Below are positions 19,938 through 31,356 of a stretch of 64,000 nt of DNA, one piece after another. The position numbers and the translations under genes are program-made. Under the pieces are notes generated by a model. That model was not told where the DNA came from. It ran no database searches and saw only the letters and a list, made by a program, of their open reading frames with translations. Source of the stretch: Mycobacterium cookii (lineage in GTDB: Bacteria; Actinomycetota; Actinomycetes; Mycobacteriales; Mycobacteriaceae); the NCBI RefSeq assembly GCF_010727945.1, contig NZ_AP022569.1:4464001-4528000 (forward strand). The letters are read 5' to 3'. The stretch's first letter is position 1; every line of letters starts with the position of its first letter.

Positions 19938-19947
19938 GGCGACATAC

Positions 19948-19963
19948 CTTACTCTGGAGTAAG
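19948..19963. promoter_or_regulatory. Perfect 16-bp palindrome upstream of DUF4442 gene
   Basis: CTTACTCTGGAGTAAG is a perfect 7+2+7 dyad 10 bp before the DUF4442 start. The binder is unknown; its size suits a TetR or MarR dimer. It is too far (about 30 bp) from the S10 -35 to control that promoter directly, though steric effects are possible. Confidence 0.5.
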
Positions 19964-19991
19964 AAGCTGCTGCGGGACCTTCCGGCGGAAT

Positions 19992-20020
19992 TTGGCCGTG
20001 ACCGGGTTCTAGGGCATACT
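19992..20020 (+). promoter_or_regulatory. S10 operon promoter
   Basis: -35 TTGGCC (19992-19997), a 17-bp spacer, and -10 CATACT (20015-20020), a SigA-type promoter. The spc promoter at 32642-32670 has nearly the same form. Transcription would start near 20027, giving a leader of about 245 nt. Confidence 0.65.
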
Positions 20021-20036
20021 GTTCGGGTTGCCTTGA

Positions 20037-20221
20037 GCCAGGTTTGCGCCTGGCAGGGCATACGACCGGCGCCCACACGGGCGCCTCCGGTCCCAATCTG
20101 GAGCGCGACGAATTTCGGTCGCGGACCAGGCTGCGTGAGGGCGACACACCCGACCGCGGGGGCCGGTGGACCAAGACAGGTAAACAGCGGCGCAATATCC
20201 GGGCCTGGCCTTGACGGCCAG
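20037..20221 (+). promoter_or_regulatory. Structured S10 leader
   Basis: A roughly 245-nt untranslated leader with several clean hairpins: GCCAGG/CCTGGC (20037-20054), GGCGCCC-ACAC-GGGCGCC (20068-20085), GCGAC/GTCGC (20105-20122) and CTGGCC/GGCCAG (20205-20221). In E. coli the S10 leader is bound by L4; whether mycobacteria use this is not visible here. No tRNA or known riboswitch is recognised. Confidence 0.5.
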
Positions 20222-20273
20222 AACGATCCGAAGCGATTCGGTGCCCGGCGGGACAGAGTGAGGTAGGAGAAGC

Positions 20274-20579
20274 GTGGCGGGACAAAAGATCCGCATCAGG
20301 CTCAAGGCCTACGACCACGAGGCAATTGATGCCTCGGCACGCAAGATCGTCGAGACGGTAGTCCGGACGGGTGCCAGTGTGGTCGGCCCGGTGCCGCTGC
20401 CCACCGAGAAGAACGTGTATTGCGTCATTCGCTCTCCGCACAAGTACAAGGACTCGCGGGAGCACTTCGAGATGCGTACGCACAAGCGGCTGATCGACAT
20501 CCTTGACCCGACCCCGAAGACCGTTGACGCGCTGATGCGCATAGACCTGCCTGCCAGCGTCGACGTCAACATCCAGTAG
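20274..20579 (+). CDS. rpsJ: 30S ribosomal protein S10
   Basis: 101 aa, full length. Conserved [24 protein letters not shown] and the C-terminal beta region are intact. GTG start with GTAGGAG just upstream. First gene of the eleven-gene S10 operon. S10 lies in the 30S head and, free of the ribosome, is the NusE partner of NusB in antitermination. Confidence 0.98.
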   Translation: MAGQKIRIRLKAYDHEAIDASARKIVETVVRTGASVVGPVPLPTEKNVYCVIRSPHKYKDSREHFEMRTHKRLIDILDPTPKTVDALMRIDLPASVDVNIQ

Positions 20580-20592
20580 GAGATCAGCAGCA

Positions 20593-21246
20593 ATGGCGAG
20601 AAAGGGCATTCTGGGCACCAAGCTGGGTATGACGCAGGTGTTCGACGAGAACAACCGCGTCGTGCCGGTGACGGTGGTCAAGGCCGGGCCGAACGTCGTG
20701 ACCCGCATCCGCACTCCCGAGAGTGACGGGTACAGCGCGGTGCAGCTGGCCTACGGCGAAATCAGTCCGCGCAAGGTCAACAAGCCGCTCAGCGGCCAGT
20801 ACGCCGCGGCTGGCGTTAACCCGCGTCGGCACCTGGCCGAGCTGCGTCTCGACGATGCCGAGGCGGCAGCCGGTTACGAGGTCGGCCAAGAGCTGACCGC
20901 CGAGATCTTCGACGCCGGAACGTATGTCGACGTCACCGGTACCTCCAAGGGCAAGGGCTTCGCGGGAACCATGAAGCGACACGGCTTCCGTGGACAGGGC
21001 GCCAGCCACGGTGCGCAGGCAGTGCACCGTCGACCCGGATCCATCGGTGGTTGCGCCACCCCGGCACGGGTGTTCAAGGGCACCCGGATGGCCGGCCGGA
21101 TGGGTAACGACCGGGTGACCACGCAGAACCTGTTGGTGCACAAGGTCGATGCCGAGAATGGCGTGCTGTTGATCAAAGGCGCTGTCCCCGGCCGCACGGG
21201 TGGACTCGTCGTGGTCCGCAGTGCGATCAAGCGAGGTGAGAAGTAA
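20593..21246 (+). CDS. rplC: 50S ribosomal protein L3
   Basis: 217 aa, normal length. N-terminal [14 protein letters not shown] and the central loop [16 protein letters not shown] segment ([14 protein letters not shown]) that reaches the peptidyl-transferase centre are present. L3 is an early assembly protein of the 50S. It follows rpsJ by 13 bp with an AGGAG site, and its TAA overlaps the rplD ATG by one base. Confidence 0.98.
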   Translation: MARKGILGTKLGMTQVFDENNRVVPVTVVKAGPNVVTRIRTPESDGYSAVQLAYGEISPRKVNKPLSGQYAAAGVNPRRHLAELRLDDAEAAAGYEVGQELTAEIFDAGTYVDVTGTSKGKGFAGTMKRHGFRGQGASHGAQAVHRRPGSIGGCATPARVFKGTRMAGRMGNDRVTTQNLLVHKVDAENGVLLIKGAVPGRTGGLVVVRSAIKRGEK

Positions 21247-21920
21247 TGGCTGCCGAGAAAGCGGCGAAAGCCCAAAAGATCGACGTCAAGTCGCCGACCG
21301 GCAAAACCGAAGGCTCCGTTGAGCTTCCGGCCGAGCTGTTCGATGCGCCGGCGAACATTGCGTTGCTGCACCAGGTGGTGAACGCCCAGCTGGCCGCCGC
21401 CCGTCAGGGCACGCACTCGACCAAAACTCGTGGCGAGGTCCGCGGTGGCGGTCGCAAACCGTACCGGCAGAAGGGAACCGGTCGTGCCCGCCAGGGTTCG
21501 ACGCGTGCTCCGCAGTTCACCGGCGGTGGCGTCGTGCACGGCCCGCAGCCGCGTGACTACAGCCAGCGCACGCCCAAGAAGATGATCGCCGCCGCGCTGC
21601 GCGGTGCGTTGTCGGACCGGGCCCGCAACGGTCGCATTCACGCGGTCACCGAGTTGGTCGCGGGACAGACGCCGTCGACGAAGAGCGCCAAGGTTTTCCT
21701 GGGTTCGTTGACCGACCGCAAGCAGGTACTGGTGGTAATCGGGCGTAGCGACGAGACCGGCGCCAAGAGCGTGCGCAACCTGCCCGGTGTGCACATCCTG
21801 TCGCCGGACCAGCTCAACACCTACGACGTGCTGCGCGCCGACGACGTGATCTTCTCGGTGGAGGCGCTGAACGCCTACATCGAGGCGAACAGCAAGAACA
21901 CAGAGGAGGTCTCGGCCTGA
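21246..21920 (+). CDS. rplD: 50S ribosomal protein L4
   Basis: 224 aa. The globular domain plus the extended loop ([27 protein letters not shown]) that lines the exit tunnel are intact. In some bacteria L4 also represses its own operon by binding the S10 leader. The N-terminal 15 residues are a charged mycobacterial extension. One-base overlaps on both sides (TAATG, TGATG) imply tight translational coupling. Confidence 0.98.
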   Translation: MAAEKAAKAQKIDVKSPTGKTEGSVELPAELFDAPANIALLHQVVNAQLAAARQGTHSTKTRGEVRGGGRKPYRQKGTGRARQGSTRAPQFTGGGVVHGPQPRDYSQRTPKKMIAAALRGALSDRARNGRIHAVTELVAGQTPSTKSAKVFLGSLTDRKQVLVVIGRSDETGAKSVRNLPGVHILSPDQLNTYDVLRADDVIFSVEALNAYIEANSKNTEEVSA

Positions 21921-22222
21921 TGGCGACCGTCACCGACCCCCGCGACATCATCCTGGCCCCGGTCATCTCCGAGAAGTCCTACGGCTTGATCGACGACAAC
22001 GTGTACACGTTCGTGGTGCACCCGGACTCGAACAAGACGCAGATCAAGATCGCGATCGAGAAGATCTTCTCGGTCAAGGTGGCCGCGGTGAACACCGCTA
22101 ACCGCCAGGGCAAGCGCAAGCGCACCAGGTCCGGTTACGGACAGCGCAAGAGCACCAAGCGCGCCATCGTGACGTTGGCGCCCGGCAGTAAGCCGATCGA
22201 CCTGTTCGGCGCACCGGCCTAG
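21920..22222 (+). CDS. rplW: 50S ribosomal protein L23
   Basis: 100 aa, normal. The L23 core ([40 protein letters not shown]) and the basic arm [19 protein letters not shown] that enters the tunnel are present. L23 at the exit port is the docking site for trigger factor and SRP. It overlaps rplD by one base. Confidence 0.98.
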   Translation: MATVTDPRDIILAPVISEKSYGLIDDNVYTFVVHPDSNKTQIKIAIEKIFSVKVAAVNTANRQGKRKRTRSGYGQRKSTKRAIVTLAPGSKPIDLFGAPA

Positions 22223-22247
22223 CCGAGGATAGAGAGACTTAACAGAC

Positions 22248-23087
22248 ATGGGAATTCGCAAGTACAAGCCGACGACTCCGGGTCGCCGCGGTGCCAGCGT
22301 CTCCGATTTCGCCGAGATCACTCGCTCAACTCCGGAGAAGTCGCTGGTTCGTCCGCTGCACGGTCGCGGCGGACGTAACGCGCACGGCCGGATCACCACC
22401 CGCCACAAGGGTGGCGGACACAAGCGGGCCTACCGCGTGATCGACTTCCGCCGCAACGACAAAGACGGCGTCAACGCGAAGGTCGCGCACATCGAGTACG
22501 ACCCGAACCGCACCGCGAACATCGCGCTGCTGCACTTCTTGGATGGCGAGAAGCGATACATCATTGCGCCGCAGGGACTTTCCCAGGGTGACGTGATTGA
22601 GTCCGGCGCCAACGCCGACATCAAGCCGGGCAACAACCTGCCGTTGCGCAACATCCCGGCCGGTACGTTGATCCACGCTGTCGAGCTTCGGCCCGGCGGT
22701 GGCGCCAAATTGGCGCGCTCGGCCGGATCCAGCATCCAGTTGCTCGGTAAGGAAGGCACGTACGCCTCGCTGCGTATGCCCAGCGGTGAGATCCGCCGTG
22801 TCGACGTGCGCTGCCGCGCCACCGTCGGCGAGGTGGGCAACGCCGAGCAGGCCAACATCAACTGGGGCAAGGCCGGCCGGATGCGTTGGAAGGGCAAGCG
22901 CCCGTCGGTGCGTGGTGTGGTGATGAATCCGGTGGACCACCCGCACGGTGGTGGTGAGGGTAAGACCTCCGGTGGTCGTCACCCGGTCAGCCCGTGGGGC
23001 AAGCCCGAAGGCCGTACCCGCAAGGGGCACAAGCCAAGTGACAAGCTCATCGTCCGACGCCGGCGCACCGGCAAGAAATCGCGCTAG
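22248..23087 (+). CDS. rplB: 50S ribosomal protein L2
   Basis: 279 aa, full length. The RNA-binding domain, SH3-like domain and C-terminal extension [31 protein letters not shown] with the conserved His near the peptidyl-transferase centre are intact. L2 supports subunit association and the catalytic centre. It is preceded by a 25-bp gap with AGAGAG. Confidence 0.98.
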   Translation: MGIRKYKPTTPGRRGASVSDFAEITRSTPEKSLVRPLHGRGGRNAHGRITTRHKGGGHKRAYRVIDFRRNDKDGVNAKVAHIEYDPNRTANIALLHFLDGEKRYIIAPQGLSQGDVIESGANADIKPGNNLPLRNIPAGTLIHAVELRPGGGAKLARSAGSSIQLLGKEGTYASLRMPSGEIRRVDVRCRATVGEVGNAEQANINWGKAGRMRWKGKRPSVRGVVMNPVDHPHGGGEGKTSGGRHPVSPWGKPEGRTRKGHKPSDKLIVRRRRTGKKSR

Positions 23088-23096
23088 GAGAAGCGG

Positions 23097-23374
23097 ATGC
23101 CACGCAGCCTGAAAAAGGGTCCGTTCGTCGACGACCATCTGCTCAAGAAGGTCGACGTGCAGAACGAGAAGAACACCAAGCAGGTCATCAAGACCTGGTC
23201 ACGACGCTCGACCATCATTCCCGACTTCATCGGTCACACGTTCGCGGTCCACGACGGTCGCAAGCATGTGCCGGTGTTCGTCACCGAGTCGATGGTGGGG
23301 CACAAATTAGGTGAATTCGCACCGACGCGCACCTTCAAAGGACACATCAAGGACGACCGGAAGGCCAAGCGGCG

Positions 23375-23378
<4 letters not shown>
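23097..23378 (+). CDS. rpsS: 30S ribosomal protein S19
   Basis: 93 aa, normal. [18 protein letters not shown] and the tRNA-facing C-terminal part [26 protein letters not shown] are intact. S19 forms part of the 30S head with S13. Start ATG follows AGGAGAAG; the stop overlaps rplV by 4 bp (ATGA). Confidence 0.98.
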
Positions 23379-24810
<1,432 letters not shown>

Positions 24811-24813
24811 ACC

Positions 24814-25230
24814 ATGTTGATTCCCCGCAGGGTCAAGCACCGCAAGCAGCATCACCCGCGCCAACGCGGGATCGCCAGCGGTGGAACGTCGGTGAGCTTC
24901 GGCGACTACGGCATCCAGGCGCTGGAGCACGCCTACGTCACCAACCGGCAGATCGAGTCCGCGCGTATCGCCATCAACCGGCACATCAAGCGTGGCGGCA
25001 AGGTGTGGATCAACATCTTCCCCGACCGTCCGCTGACCAAGAAGCCCGCCGAAACCCGGATGGGTTCCGGTAAGGGTTCGCCGGAGTGGTGGATCGCCAA
25101 CGTGAAGCCGGGCCGCATTCTGTTCGAGCTCAGCTACCCCAACGAGCAGACCGCCCGGGAAGCACTGACCCGTGCGATCCACAAGCTGCCGATCAAGGCA
25201 CGCATTGTTACCCGAGAGGACCAGTTCTGA
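24814..25230 (+). CDS. rplP: 50S ribosomal protein L16
   Basis: 138 aa, normal. [15 protein letters not shown] start, and the central [41 protein letters not shown] segment that contacts tRNA at the A site, are conserved. Spaced 3 bp after rpsC; the TGA overlaps the rpmC ATG by one base. Confidence 0.98.
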   Translation: MLIPRRVKHRKQHHPRQRGIASGGTSVSFGDYGIQALEHAYVTNRQIESARIAINRHIKRGGKVWINIFPDRPLTKKPAETRMGSGKGSPEWWIANVKPGRILFELSYPNEQTAREALTRAIHKLPIKARIVTREDQF

Positions 25231-25463
25231 TGGCAGTGGGAACGTCGCCTGGCGAACTGCGCGAGCTCAACGACGAAGAGTTGATCGAGAAGCTGCGCGA
25301 ATCCAAGGAAGAGCTGTTCAACTTGCGCTTCCAGATGGCTACCGGCCAGCTCAACAACAACCGTCGGCTCCGCACGGTGCGGCAGGAAATCGCACGGATC
25401 TACACCGTGCTCCGTGAACGCGAACTAGGCCTGGCATCCGGGCCCAACGGTGAGGATTCCTAA
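25230..25463 (+). CDS. rpmC: 50S ribosomal protein L29
   Basis: 77 aa. The two-helix hairpin is visible ([58 protein letters not shown]). It is near the exit tunnel next to L23. The start at 25230 overlaps the L16 stop (TGATG), and the TAA overlaps rpsQ (TAATG). Confidence 0.98.
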   Translation: MAVGTSPGELRELNDEELIEKLRESKEELFNLRFQMATGQLNNNRRLRTVRQEIARIYTVLRERELGLASGPNGEDS

Positions 25464-25825
25464 TGGCAGAGGCGAAGAAGGCAGCCCCAGCAAAAGCGGC
25501 CAAGGCCGCTCCCAAAGCTGCGGCCAAAGACGGTAACGCCAAGGGGCCCAAGCACACTCCGGCCACGCCGAAGCCGCGCGGTCGGCGTAAGACCCGCATC
25601 GGCTACGTGGTCAGTGACAAGATGCAGAAGACCATCGTGGTCGAGCTGGAAGACCGCATGCGCCACCCGCTGTACGGCAAGATCATCCGGACCACCAAGA
25701 AGGTCAAGGCGCATGACGAGCACGGCGACGCCGGCATCGGCGACCGGGTGTCGTTGATGGAGACTCGACCGCTGTCGGCAACCAAGCGCTGGCGGCTCGT
25801 CGAGATCCTGGAAAGGGCCAAGTAG
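25463..25825 (+). CDS. rpsQ: 30S ribosomal protein S17 with basic N-terminal extension
   Basis: 120 aa versus about 84 in E. coli. The extra 35-40 N-terminal residues are Ala/Lys-rich ([23 protein letters not shown]). The OB-fold core [34 protein letters not shown] is intact. Last gene of the S10 operon; the spc operon does not follow directly but resumes 7 kb later after the sulfatase block. The next gene on the opposite strand abuts the stop codon with no gap. Confidence 0.97.
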   Translation: MAEAKKAAPAKAAKAAPKAAAKDGNAKGPKHTPATPKPRGRRKTRIGYVVSDKMQKTIVVELEDRMRHPLYGKIIRTTKKVKAHDEHGDAGIGDRVSLMETRPLSATKRWRLVEILERAK

Positions 25826-26707
25826 TCAGCCGGCCGGCGCGGTAGCGAGTTCGCGGTAGGCCGGATCCAGTCGGCGCACCGCGACGATGAACGCCAACGC
25901 GATGAGCGGCCCGATAATCCCGTAAACGGCTGCGGGCATTGCCATTTCGGCATTGTTCAGCAGTTGCGGACTCAGTGCGATGCCGACCGCCACCACGGCG
26001 TTGTGCAACCCGATCTCCAGGCTGACCGCTATCGCTTGGCGCGGGCCCAGCCGCATCCTGCGCGACACCAGATAGCCGACGGTCAGGCTGATCGCGCAGA
26101 AGCATGCGACGGCCGCGCTGAGCACGCCGAAGTTCTTCCACAGCGTCGACTGGCCGCTGGCGATCCCCGCGACGACGGCGACCACCAGTAGCACCGCCGC
26201 GGCGATTCGAACGAACTTCTGCAGTCGCCCGGCGAAATTCGGGAAGCGGTGACGGATCGCGACGCCGATCGCGACGGGGATGAGCACCATCGCGAACACC
26301 GCGAAGAACTTGTCGAATTGCAGTGGGATGAAACGTCCTTCGCCGAGAAACCAGGTCAGCGAGAACGCCAGTATGGCGGGTATGGCGAAGATCGACAGCA
26401 CCGCGTTGATCGCGGTGAGCGTGAGATTGAGCGCCAGGTCGCCGTTGGCGAGGTGACTGACGATGTTCGCCAGCATCCCGCCCGGAGTTGCGGCCATCAG
26501 CATCAGTCCGACCGCCAGGTTGGGCGTGAGGTGTAGTGCCTCGGCGATCAGCAGGCACAGCGTGGGCAAGATCAGCGACTGACAGATCAGGGCGACTATC
26601 AGTGGGCGTCGTACCGTGGCGGCCCGGCGGAAGTCGGCGACGGTGAGCGTCAGCCCGAGCGCGAGCATGACCGCCCCGACGACCAGCGGCAAGAACCGGT
26701 TGTCCAT
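25826..26707 (-). CDS. Bile acid:sodium symporter (SBF) family transporter
   Basis: A 293-aa integral membrane protein with nine or ten hydrophobic segments and the SBF signatures LMLMAATPGGMLANIVSHLANGDLALN and SLEIGLHNAVVAVGIAL. Members move organic anions such as bile acids, pantoate or pyruvate-like acids with Na+. The substrate here is unknown. It is divergent from the arylsulfatase, so uptake of sulfated organic anions such as steroid sulfates is an attractive guess but only a guess. ATG start; promoter in the 26708-26995 gap. Confidence 0.87.
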   Translation of the reverse strand: MDNRFLPLVVGAVMLALGLTLTVADFRRAATVRRPLIVALICQSLILPTLCLLIAEALHLTPNLAVGLMLMAATPGGMLANIVSHLANGDLALNLTLTAINAVLSIFAIPAILAFSLTWFLGEGRFIPLQFDKFFAVFAMVLIPVAIGVAIRHRFPNFAGRLQKFVRIAAAVLLVVAVVAGIASGQSTLWKNFGVLSAAVACFCAISLTVGYLVSRRMRLGPRQAIAVSLEIGLHNAVVAVGIALSPQLLNNAEMAMPAAVYGIIGPLIALAFIVAVRRLDPAYRELATAPAG

Positions 26708-26995
26708 GAGACTCCAACCTGGTTGGCGACGACCCGGCGAGGCGGAAAGTAGTTAGCTCGCCTTACCTGGCTGCACGTTACTTCATGGTTTGCCGGCTCC
26801 GCGAGCCGAGCCGGTCGTGCTGAGCGGGTCGAGGTATTTCGTTGCTGCGGGGTCAGTCTCACAGCGACTGGAATCATCGTGAGCGAGATTGCGCGTCGTC
26901 GGCCACCAATGTCGTCCGCGCGGTGTTGGCCGGCAGTTCGGCTGGGCGGTGTAATCTGCATTCTCCGGGGGTCCACTACGAGAGTGAGGCCGGCG
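26708..26995. promoter_or_regulatory. Divergent SBF / arylsulfatase intergenic region
   Basis: A 288-bp gap. For atsA, a -10-like TAATCT lies at 26952-26957 with TTGGCC at 26926-26931, but the 20-bp spacer is long for SigA. A GGCTC-CGC-GAGCC hairpin lies at about 26797-26809. On the minus strand the SBF promoter is not obvious. An in-frame GTG at 26879 would extend AtsA, but homologues begin near 26996. Confidence 0.4.
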
Positions 26996-29347
26996 ATGGC
27001 TACCGAGTTCAGCGGCAAGATCGAACTGGACATCCGTGATTCGGAACCGGATTGGGGGCCATACGCGGCGCCGACCGCACCGGAGGGCGCGCCCAATGTG
27101 CTGTATCTGGTGTGGGACGACACCGGCATCGCCACCTGGGACTGCTTCGGAGGACTGGTCGAGATGCCGGCGATGTCGCGCATCGCCGAGCGGGGAGTCC
27201 GGCTGTCGCAGTTCCACACCACCGCCCTGTGTTCACCGACCAGGGCCTCGCTGCTGTCCGGTCGCAATGCCACCACGGTCGGTATGGCCATGATCGAAGA
27301 GTTCACCGAAGGTTTCCCCAACGCGTGCGGTCGTATCCCGTTCGAAACCGCTTTGCTGCCAGAGGTGTTGGCTGAACAGGGCTACAACACCTACTGCATC
27401 GGCAAATGGCACCTGACCCCGCTGGAAGAGTCGAACCTGGCCGCGACGAAGCGGCACTGGCCGACGTCGCGTGGGTTCGAGCGGTTTTACGGGTTCCTGG
27501 GCGGCGAGACCGACCAGTGGTATCCGGATCTGGTGTACGACAACCACCCGGTGAGCCCGCCGGGTACGCCCGAGGATGGCTACCACCTGTCGAAAGATCT
27601 CGCGGACAAGACAATTGAATTCATTCGCGATGCCAAAGTGATCGCACCGGACAAACCGTGGTTCAGCTACGTCTGCCCCGGCGCCGGCCACGCCCCTCAC
27701 CACGTCTTCAAGGAGTGGGCAGACCGCTACGCCGGCAAATTCGACATGGGCTACGAGCGCTATCGGGAGGTCGTGCTGGAGCGGCAGAAGGCGATGGGCA
27801 TCGTGCCGCCTGACACCGAACTGTCACCGGTCAACCCCTACCTCGATGTCACCGGACCCGACGGTCAGCCGTGGCCGCTGCAGGACACCGTGCGGCCGTG
27901 GGATTCGCTGAACGACGACGAGAAGCGACTGTTCAGCCGGATGACAGAAGTGTTCGCCGGCTTCCAGACCTACACCGACGCCCAGATCGGCCGGATTCTC
28001 GACTATCTCGAGGAATCCGGCCAACTGGACGACACCATCATCGTGGTGATCTCCGACAACGGCGCCAGCGGTGAGGGCGGGCCGAACGGATCGGTGAATG
28101 AAGGCAAGTTCTTCAACGGCTACATCGACACCGTCGAAGAGAGCATGAAACTCTTCGACCACCTCGGCGGGCCCGAGACCTACAACCATTACCCGATCGG
28201 GTGGGCGATGGCCTTCAACACGCCCTACAAGCTCTTCAAGCGGTACGCCTCTCACGAAGGTGGGATCGCTGACACCGCAATCATCTCGTGGCCCAACGGA
28301 ATCGCGGCGCACGGAGAAGTCCGGGACAACTACGTCAACGTTTCCGACATCACCCCGACTGTCTATGAGCTGCTGAACATCGAGCCGCCGGCAACGGTCA
28401 GGGGTATTCCGCAGAAGCCGCTGGATGGTGTGAGTTTTAAAGCGGCCCTTGATGATCCGTCAGCCGACACCGGCAAGCAGATCCAGTTCTACACCATGCT
28501 GGGTACCCGCGGGATCTGGCACAACGGCTGGTTCGCCAACGCCGTCCACGCCGCGACGCCTTCGGGCTGGGGACATTTCGATGCCGATCGCTGGGAGCTC
28601 TTTCACATCGAAGCCGACCGCAGCCAGTGCCACGATCTGGCCGCCGAGCACCCCGACAAGCTGGAGGAACTCAAGGCACTGTGGTTCGCCGAGGCCGGCA
28701 AGTACAACGGCCTGCCGTTGTCCGACCTCAACATCATGGAGACGCTGATGCGCTCCCGGCCGATGCTGACCGGCAACAGGACCAGCTTCACGTACTATCC
28801 CGACTGCGCTGACGTCGGCAGCGGTGCGGGCGCCGAGATCCAGGGACGCTCTTTCGCGGTCCTGGCCGACGTCACCGTCGACACCACCGGTGCCGAGGGT
28901 GTGCTGTTCAAGCAGGGCGGTGCGCACGGCGGGCATGTGCTGTTTGTCCAGGACGGGCGGTTGCACTACGTGTACAACTTCCTCGGCGAGCGTCAGCAGG
29001 TGGTTTCGTCGTCGGCGGCAATACCGTTGGGAAGACACGTGTTCGGGGTGCGCTACGCTCGCACCGGCACCGTGGAGAACAGTCACACGCCACTGGGCGA
29101 CGTCACGTTGTTCATCGACGACGATACGGTCGGTACGCTGACGGATGTGCAGTCGCACCCGGGGACCTTCGGGTTGGCCGCAGCCGGGATCACCGTCGGA
29201 CGCAATGGCGGTTCGGCGGTGTCCAGCCGATACAAGGCGCCGTTCCGGTTCACCGGCGGCACCATCGCACAGGTGACCATCGACCTTTCCGGCCGTCCGT
29301 ATGAAGACGTGGAAAAAGAATTGGCGCTGGCCTTTTCGCGTGACTGA
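26996..29347 (+). CDS. atsA: Arylsulfatase (formylglycine-dependent)
   Basis: A 783-aa type I sulfatase. The modification motif CSPTRASLLSGR is present (Cys79, converted to formylglycine), as are metal and sulfate ligands in YLVWDDTGIATWDCFG, GKWHLTP and VVISDNGASGEGG. The extra C-terminal beta domain (about 200 aa, KQGGAHGGHVLFV...) is typical of the large AtsA type. It hydrolyses sulfate esters. The formylglycine-generating enzyme is the next gene, so substrate enzyme and activator are paired. No export signal is visible, so it should be cytosolic. ATG at 26996 gives the homologous N-terminus (MATEFSGKIELDIRDSEPDWGPY). Confidence 0.95.
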   Translation: MATEFSGKIELDIRDSEPDWGPYAAPTAPEGAPNVLYLVWDDTGIATWDCFGGLVEMPAMSRIAERGVRLSQFHTTALCSPTRASLLSGRNATTVGMAMIEEFTEGFPNACGRIPFETALLPEVLAEQGYNTYCIGKWHLTPLEESNLAATKRHWPTSRGFERFYGFLGGETDQWYPDLVYDNHPVSPPGTPEDGYHLSKDLADKTIEFIRDAKVIAPDKPWFSYVCPGAGHAPHHVFKEWADRYAGKFDMGYERYREVVLERQKAMGIVPPDTELSPVNPYLDVTGPDGQPWPLQDTVRPWDSLNDDEKRLFSRMTEVFAGFQTYTDAQIGRILDYLEESGQLDDTIIVVISDNGASGEGGPNGSVNEGKFFNGYIDTVEESMKLFDHLGGPETYNHYPIGWAMAFNTPYKLFKRYASHEGGIADTAIISWPNGIAAHGEVRDNYVNVSDITPTVYELLNIEPPATVRGIPQKPLDGVSFKAALDDPSADTGKQIQFYTMLGTRGIWHNGWFANAVHAATPSGWGHFDADRWELFHIEADRSQCHDLAAEHPDKLEELKALWFAEAGKYNGLPLSDLNIMETLMRSRPMLTGNRTSFTYYPDCADVGSGAGAEIQGRSFAVLADVTVDTTGAEGVLFKQGGAHGGHVLFVQDGRLHYVYNFLGERQQVVSSSAAIPLGRHVFGVRYARTGTVENSHTPLGDVTLFIDDDTVGTLTDVQSHPGTFGLAAAGITVGRNGGSAVSSRYKAPFRFTGGTIAQVTIDLSGRPYEDVEKELALAFSRD

Positions 29348-29370
29348 CTTCAGGCTCATACCCTGAAGTG

Positions 29371-30285
29371 ATGCCCACCGAGCTGGTCGAACTGCCGTCC
29401 GGATCCTTCCGGATGGGATGCACGAGCTTCTACCCCGAAGAAGCACCGATCCACACGGTGGGCGTCGGCGCTTTCGCGGTCGAACGGCATCCGGTGACCA
29501 ACGCGCAGTTCGCCGAGTTCGTCGACGCGACGGGGTACGTGACCGTCGCCGAACAGCCCATCGACCCCGCGTTGTATCCGGGCGCCGACGCGGGCGAGTT
29601 ACAGCCGGGCGCAATGGTTTTCCGTCCGACAGCGGGTCCGGTCGATCTGCGCGACTGGCGGCAGTGGTGGGTGTGGGTGCCGGGTGCCAGCTGGCGGCAT
29701 CCTTTCGGGCCGGGCAGCGACGTGGCCGATCGGGCGCATCATCCGGTCGTCCAGGTGGCTTATCCGGATGCCGCGGCGTACGCGCGCTGGGTCGGTCGGC
29801 GGCTGCCGACCGAAGCCGAATGGGAGTATGCAGCCCGCGCCGGTGCCGCGACCACATATGCCTGGGGCGACGACGAGAAGCCCGGCGGGAGGCTGATGGC
29901 CAACACCTGGCAGGGCAGCTTCCCGTACCGCAATGACGGCGCGCTCAGTTGGGTCGGCACCTCACCGGTGGGCGCCTTCCCGCCCAACGGATTCGGGCTC
30001 TTCGACATGATCGGCAACGTCTGGGAATGGACCACCACCGAATTCTCGTCCCATCACCTGTTGGACCAGCCGCCCAAAATCTGCTGTGCGCCAACGGGAC
30101 CGGCCGACCCTACGATCATGCAGACGCTCAAAGGTGGTTCGCACCTGTGCGCTCCCGAATACTGCCACCGCTATCGGCCTGCGGCGCGGTCGCCGCAGTC
30201 GCAGGACACCGCCACAACACACATCGGGTTCCGGTGCGTGAGCGACCTGCCGGCCGGATCAGCTGATGGCGTCGACCGCGCTTGA
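29371..30285 (+). CDS. Formylglycine-generating enzyme (sulfatase activator)
   Basis: A 304-aa FGE-sulfatase family protein that oxidises the sulfatase Cys to formylglycine using copper and oxygen. Both active-site cysteines are present in [20 protein letters not shown], and the fold signatures [33 protein letters not shown] and HIGFRCV are intact. The ATG at 29371 is preferred to a GTG one codon earlier. Only 23 bp after atsA. The last 27 bp overlap the convergent PstS-like gene. Confidence 0.95.
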   Translation: MPTELVELPSGSFRMGCTSFYPEEAPIHTVGVGAFAVERHPVTNAQFAEFVDATGYVTVAEQPIDPALYPGADAGELQPGAMVFRPTAGPVDLRDWRQWWVWVPGASWRHPFGPGSDVADRAHHPVVQVAYPDAAAYARWVGRRLPTEAEWEYAARAGAATTYAWGDDEKPGGRLMANTWQGSFPYRNDGALSWVGTSPVGAFPPNGFGLFDMIGNVWEWTTTEFSSHHLLDQPPKICCAPTGPADPTIMQTLKGGSHLCAPEYCHRYRPAARSPQSQDTATTHIGFRCVSDLPAGSADGVDRA

Positions 30286-31356
30286 GACCCTTGCCTGCAA
30301 GTCCGGCGGCAACGGGATGTAACCGTGCTTGTCCAGATCGATCTGGCCGGGTCCGAGCGTCGCCTGTAGGGCCGCCTTGACTGCCGCCCCAACCGCTGGG
30401 TCAGGGTACTTGGAGCAGACGATCTCGTAGGTCGCCAGGACGATCGGATACACGTCGTCGTTGGTGGGGTTGTAGAACGACGAGAGGTCGAGCACCAGGT
30501 CGTTGCCTTTGCCGACGAACTTGGCGCCGGCGATCGTCTTGCCGACGGAGTCGGTGCCGATGCGCACCGGACGTCGCGACTTGCGGCTTGCCGGGGTTTT
30601 GATCTCGGCGGCGTAGAGCCCCTCGTCCATCGCGAAGGACAACTCGTTGTAAGTGATCGCGCCCTCGGTGTTCTTCACCATCGCCGAGGTGCCGTCGTTA
30701 CCTTTGGCGGGGGTGCCGACGCCGCCCTTGAATTCCTTGCCGGTGCCCTGGGTCCAGGTTCCAGCGGCGGCCGCCGCCAGGTAGGCCTGGAAGTTGGCGG
30801 TGCTGCCGGATTTATCGCTGCGGTAGACGACGTGGATGTCCTCTGACGGCATGGAGGCGTTCAGCGCGCTGATCGCCGGGTCGTCCCAGCGGGTGATGCT
30901 GCCGTTGAAGATGCCCGCGATCGTCTGCGCGTCGAGCACCAGGAAGTCGACGGGCAGGTTGTAGGTGACGGCCAGTGGGCCGAACACCACCGGCAGGTTC
31001 CACGCGGGCGCGCCGCCGCATCGCTTCGTTGCGGCGTCCCGCTGGTCGTCGCCGAGTGGGGTGTCCGAACCGGCGAAATCGCTCTTGCCGGCCAGGAAGT
31101 CAGTGATTCCGGCACCCGAGCCGTTCGCGGTGTAGTTGAGCGTGTGCCCGGGGCAGGACTTGCCATAGGCGCTGACGAAACGCTTCATCGCGTTGGCTTG
31201 TGCGGTCGAGCCGCTGGCCGATATTGCCGGCTTGCCGGCGCAGTCCACCACCACGCTGGCGTAGGCCGTGCTGGTGTGTGGGACCTCGCATCCCGATAGC
31301 ACTACGGCACCCGCTGCCAGCAAACTCATCGCAGCGGCCAGACGACTGTGCTTCAT
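30259..31356 (-). CDS. PstS-like phosphate-binding lipoprotein
   Basis: A 365-aa periplasmic-binding protein. It has a signal peptide with lipobox VLSGC (Cys23), then the PstS fold: [63 protein letters not shown] and ITYNELSFA. The phosphate-binding residues of the SGST, GAG and RSDKSGST loops are present. No permease or ATPase genes are nearby, so this is an orphan paralogue or works with a distant Pst system. It could also bind sulfate or another oxyanion released by the adjacent sulfatase. It overlaps the FGE gene tail-to-tail by 27 bp. Confidence 0.88.
   Translation of the reverse strand: MKHSRLAAAMSLLAAGAVVLSGCEVPHTSTAYASVVVDCAGKPAISASGSTAQANAMKRFVSAYGKSCPGHTLNYTANGSGAGITDFLAGKSDFAGSDTPLGDDQRDAATKRCGGAPAWNLPVVFGPLAVTYNLPVDFLVLDAQTIAGIFNGSITRWDDPAISALNASMPSEDIHVVYRSDKSGSTANFQAYLAAAAAGTWTQGTGKEFKGGVGTPAKGNDGTSAMVKNTEGAITYNELSFAMDEGLYAAEIKTPASRKSRRPVRIGTDSVGKTIAGAKFVGKGNDLVLDLSSFYNPTNDDVYPIVLATYEIVCSKYPDPAVGAAVKAALQATLGPGQIDLDKHGYIPLPPDLQARVSSAVDAIS

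Noticed and set aside
20037..20221. Hairpins in the S10 leader as a tRNA or known riboswitch
   Set aside because: No cloverleaf, CCA end, T-loop or recognisable riboswitch core; the stems are short and independent.
19461..20714. A 417-residue extended version of the DUF4442 protein reaching through rpsJ
   Set aside because: The extension lacks similarity to the hotdog fold and runs antisense to the S10 leader and rpsJ.
26879..26995. An N-terminal extension of the arylsulfatase starting at a GTG at 26879
   Set aside because: The added residues are unlike the family and cover the probable promoter; 26996 gives the conserved N-terminus.
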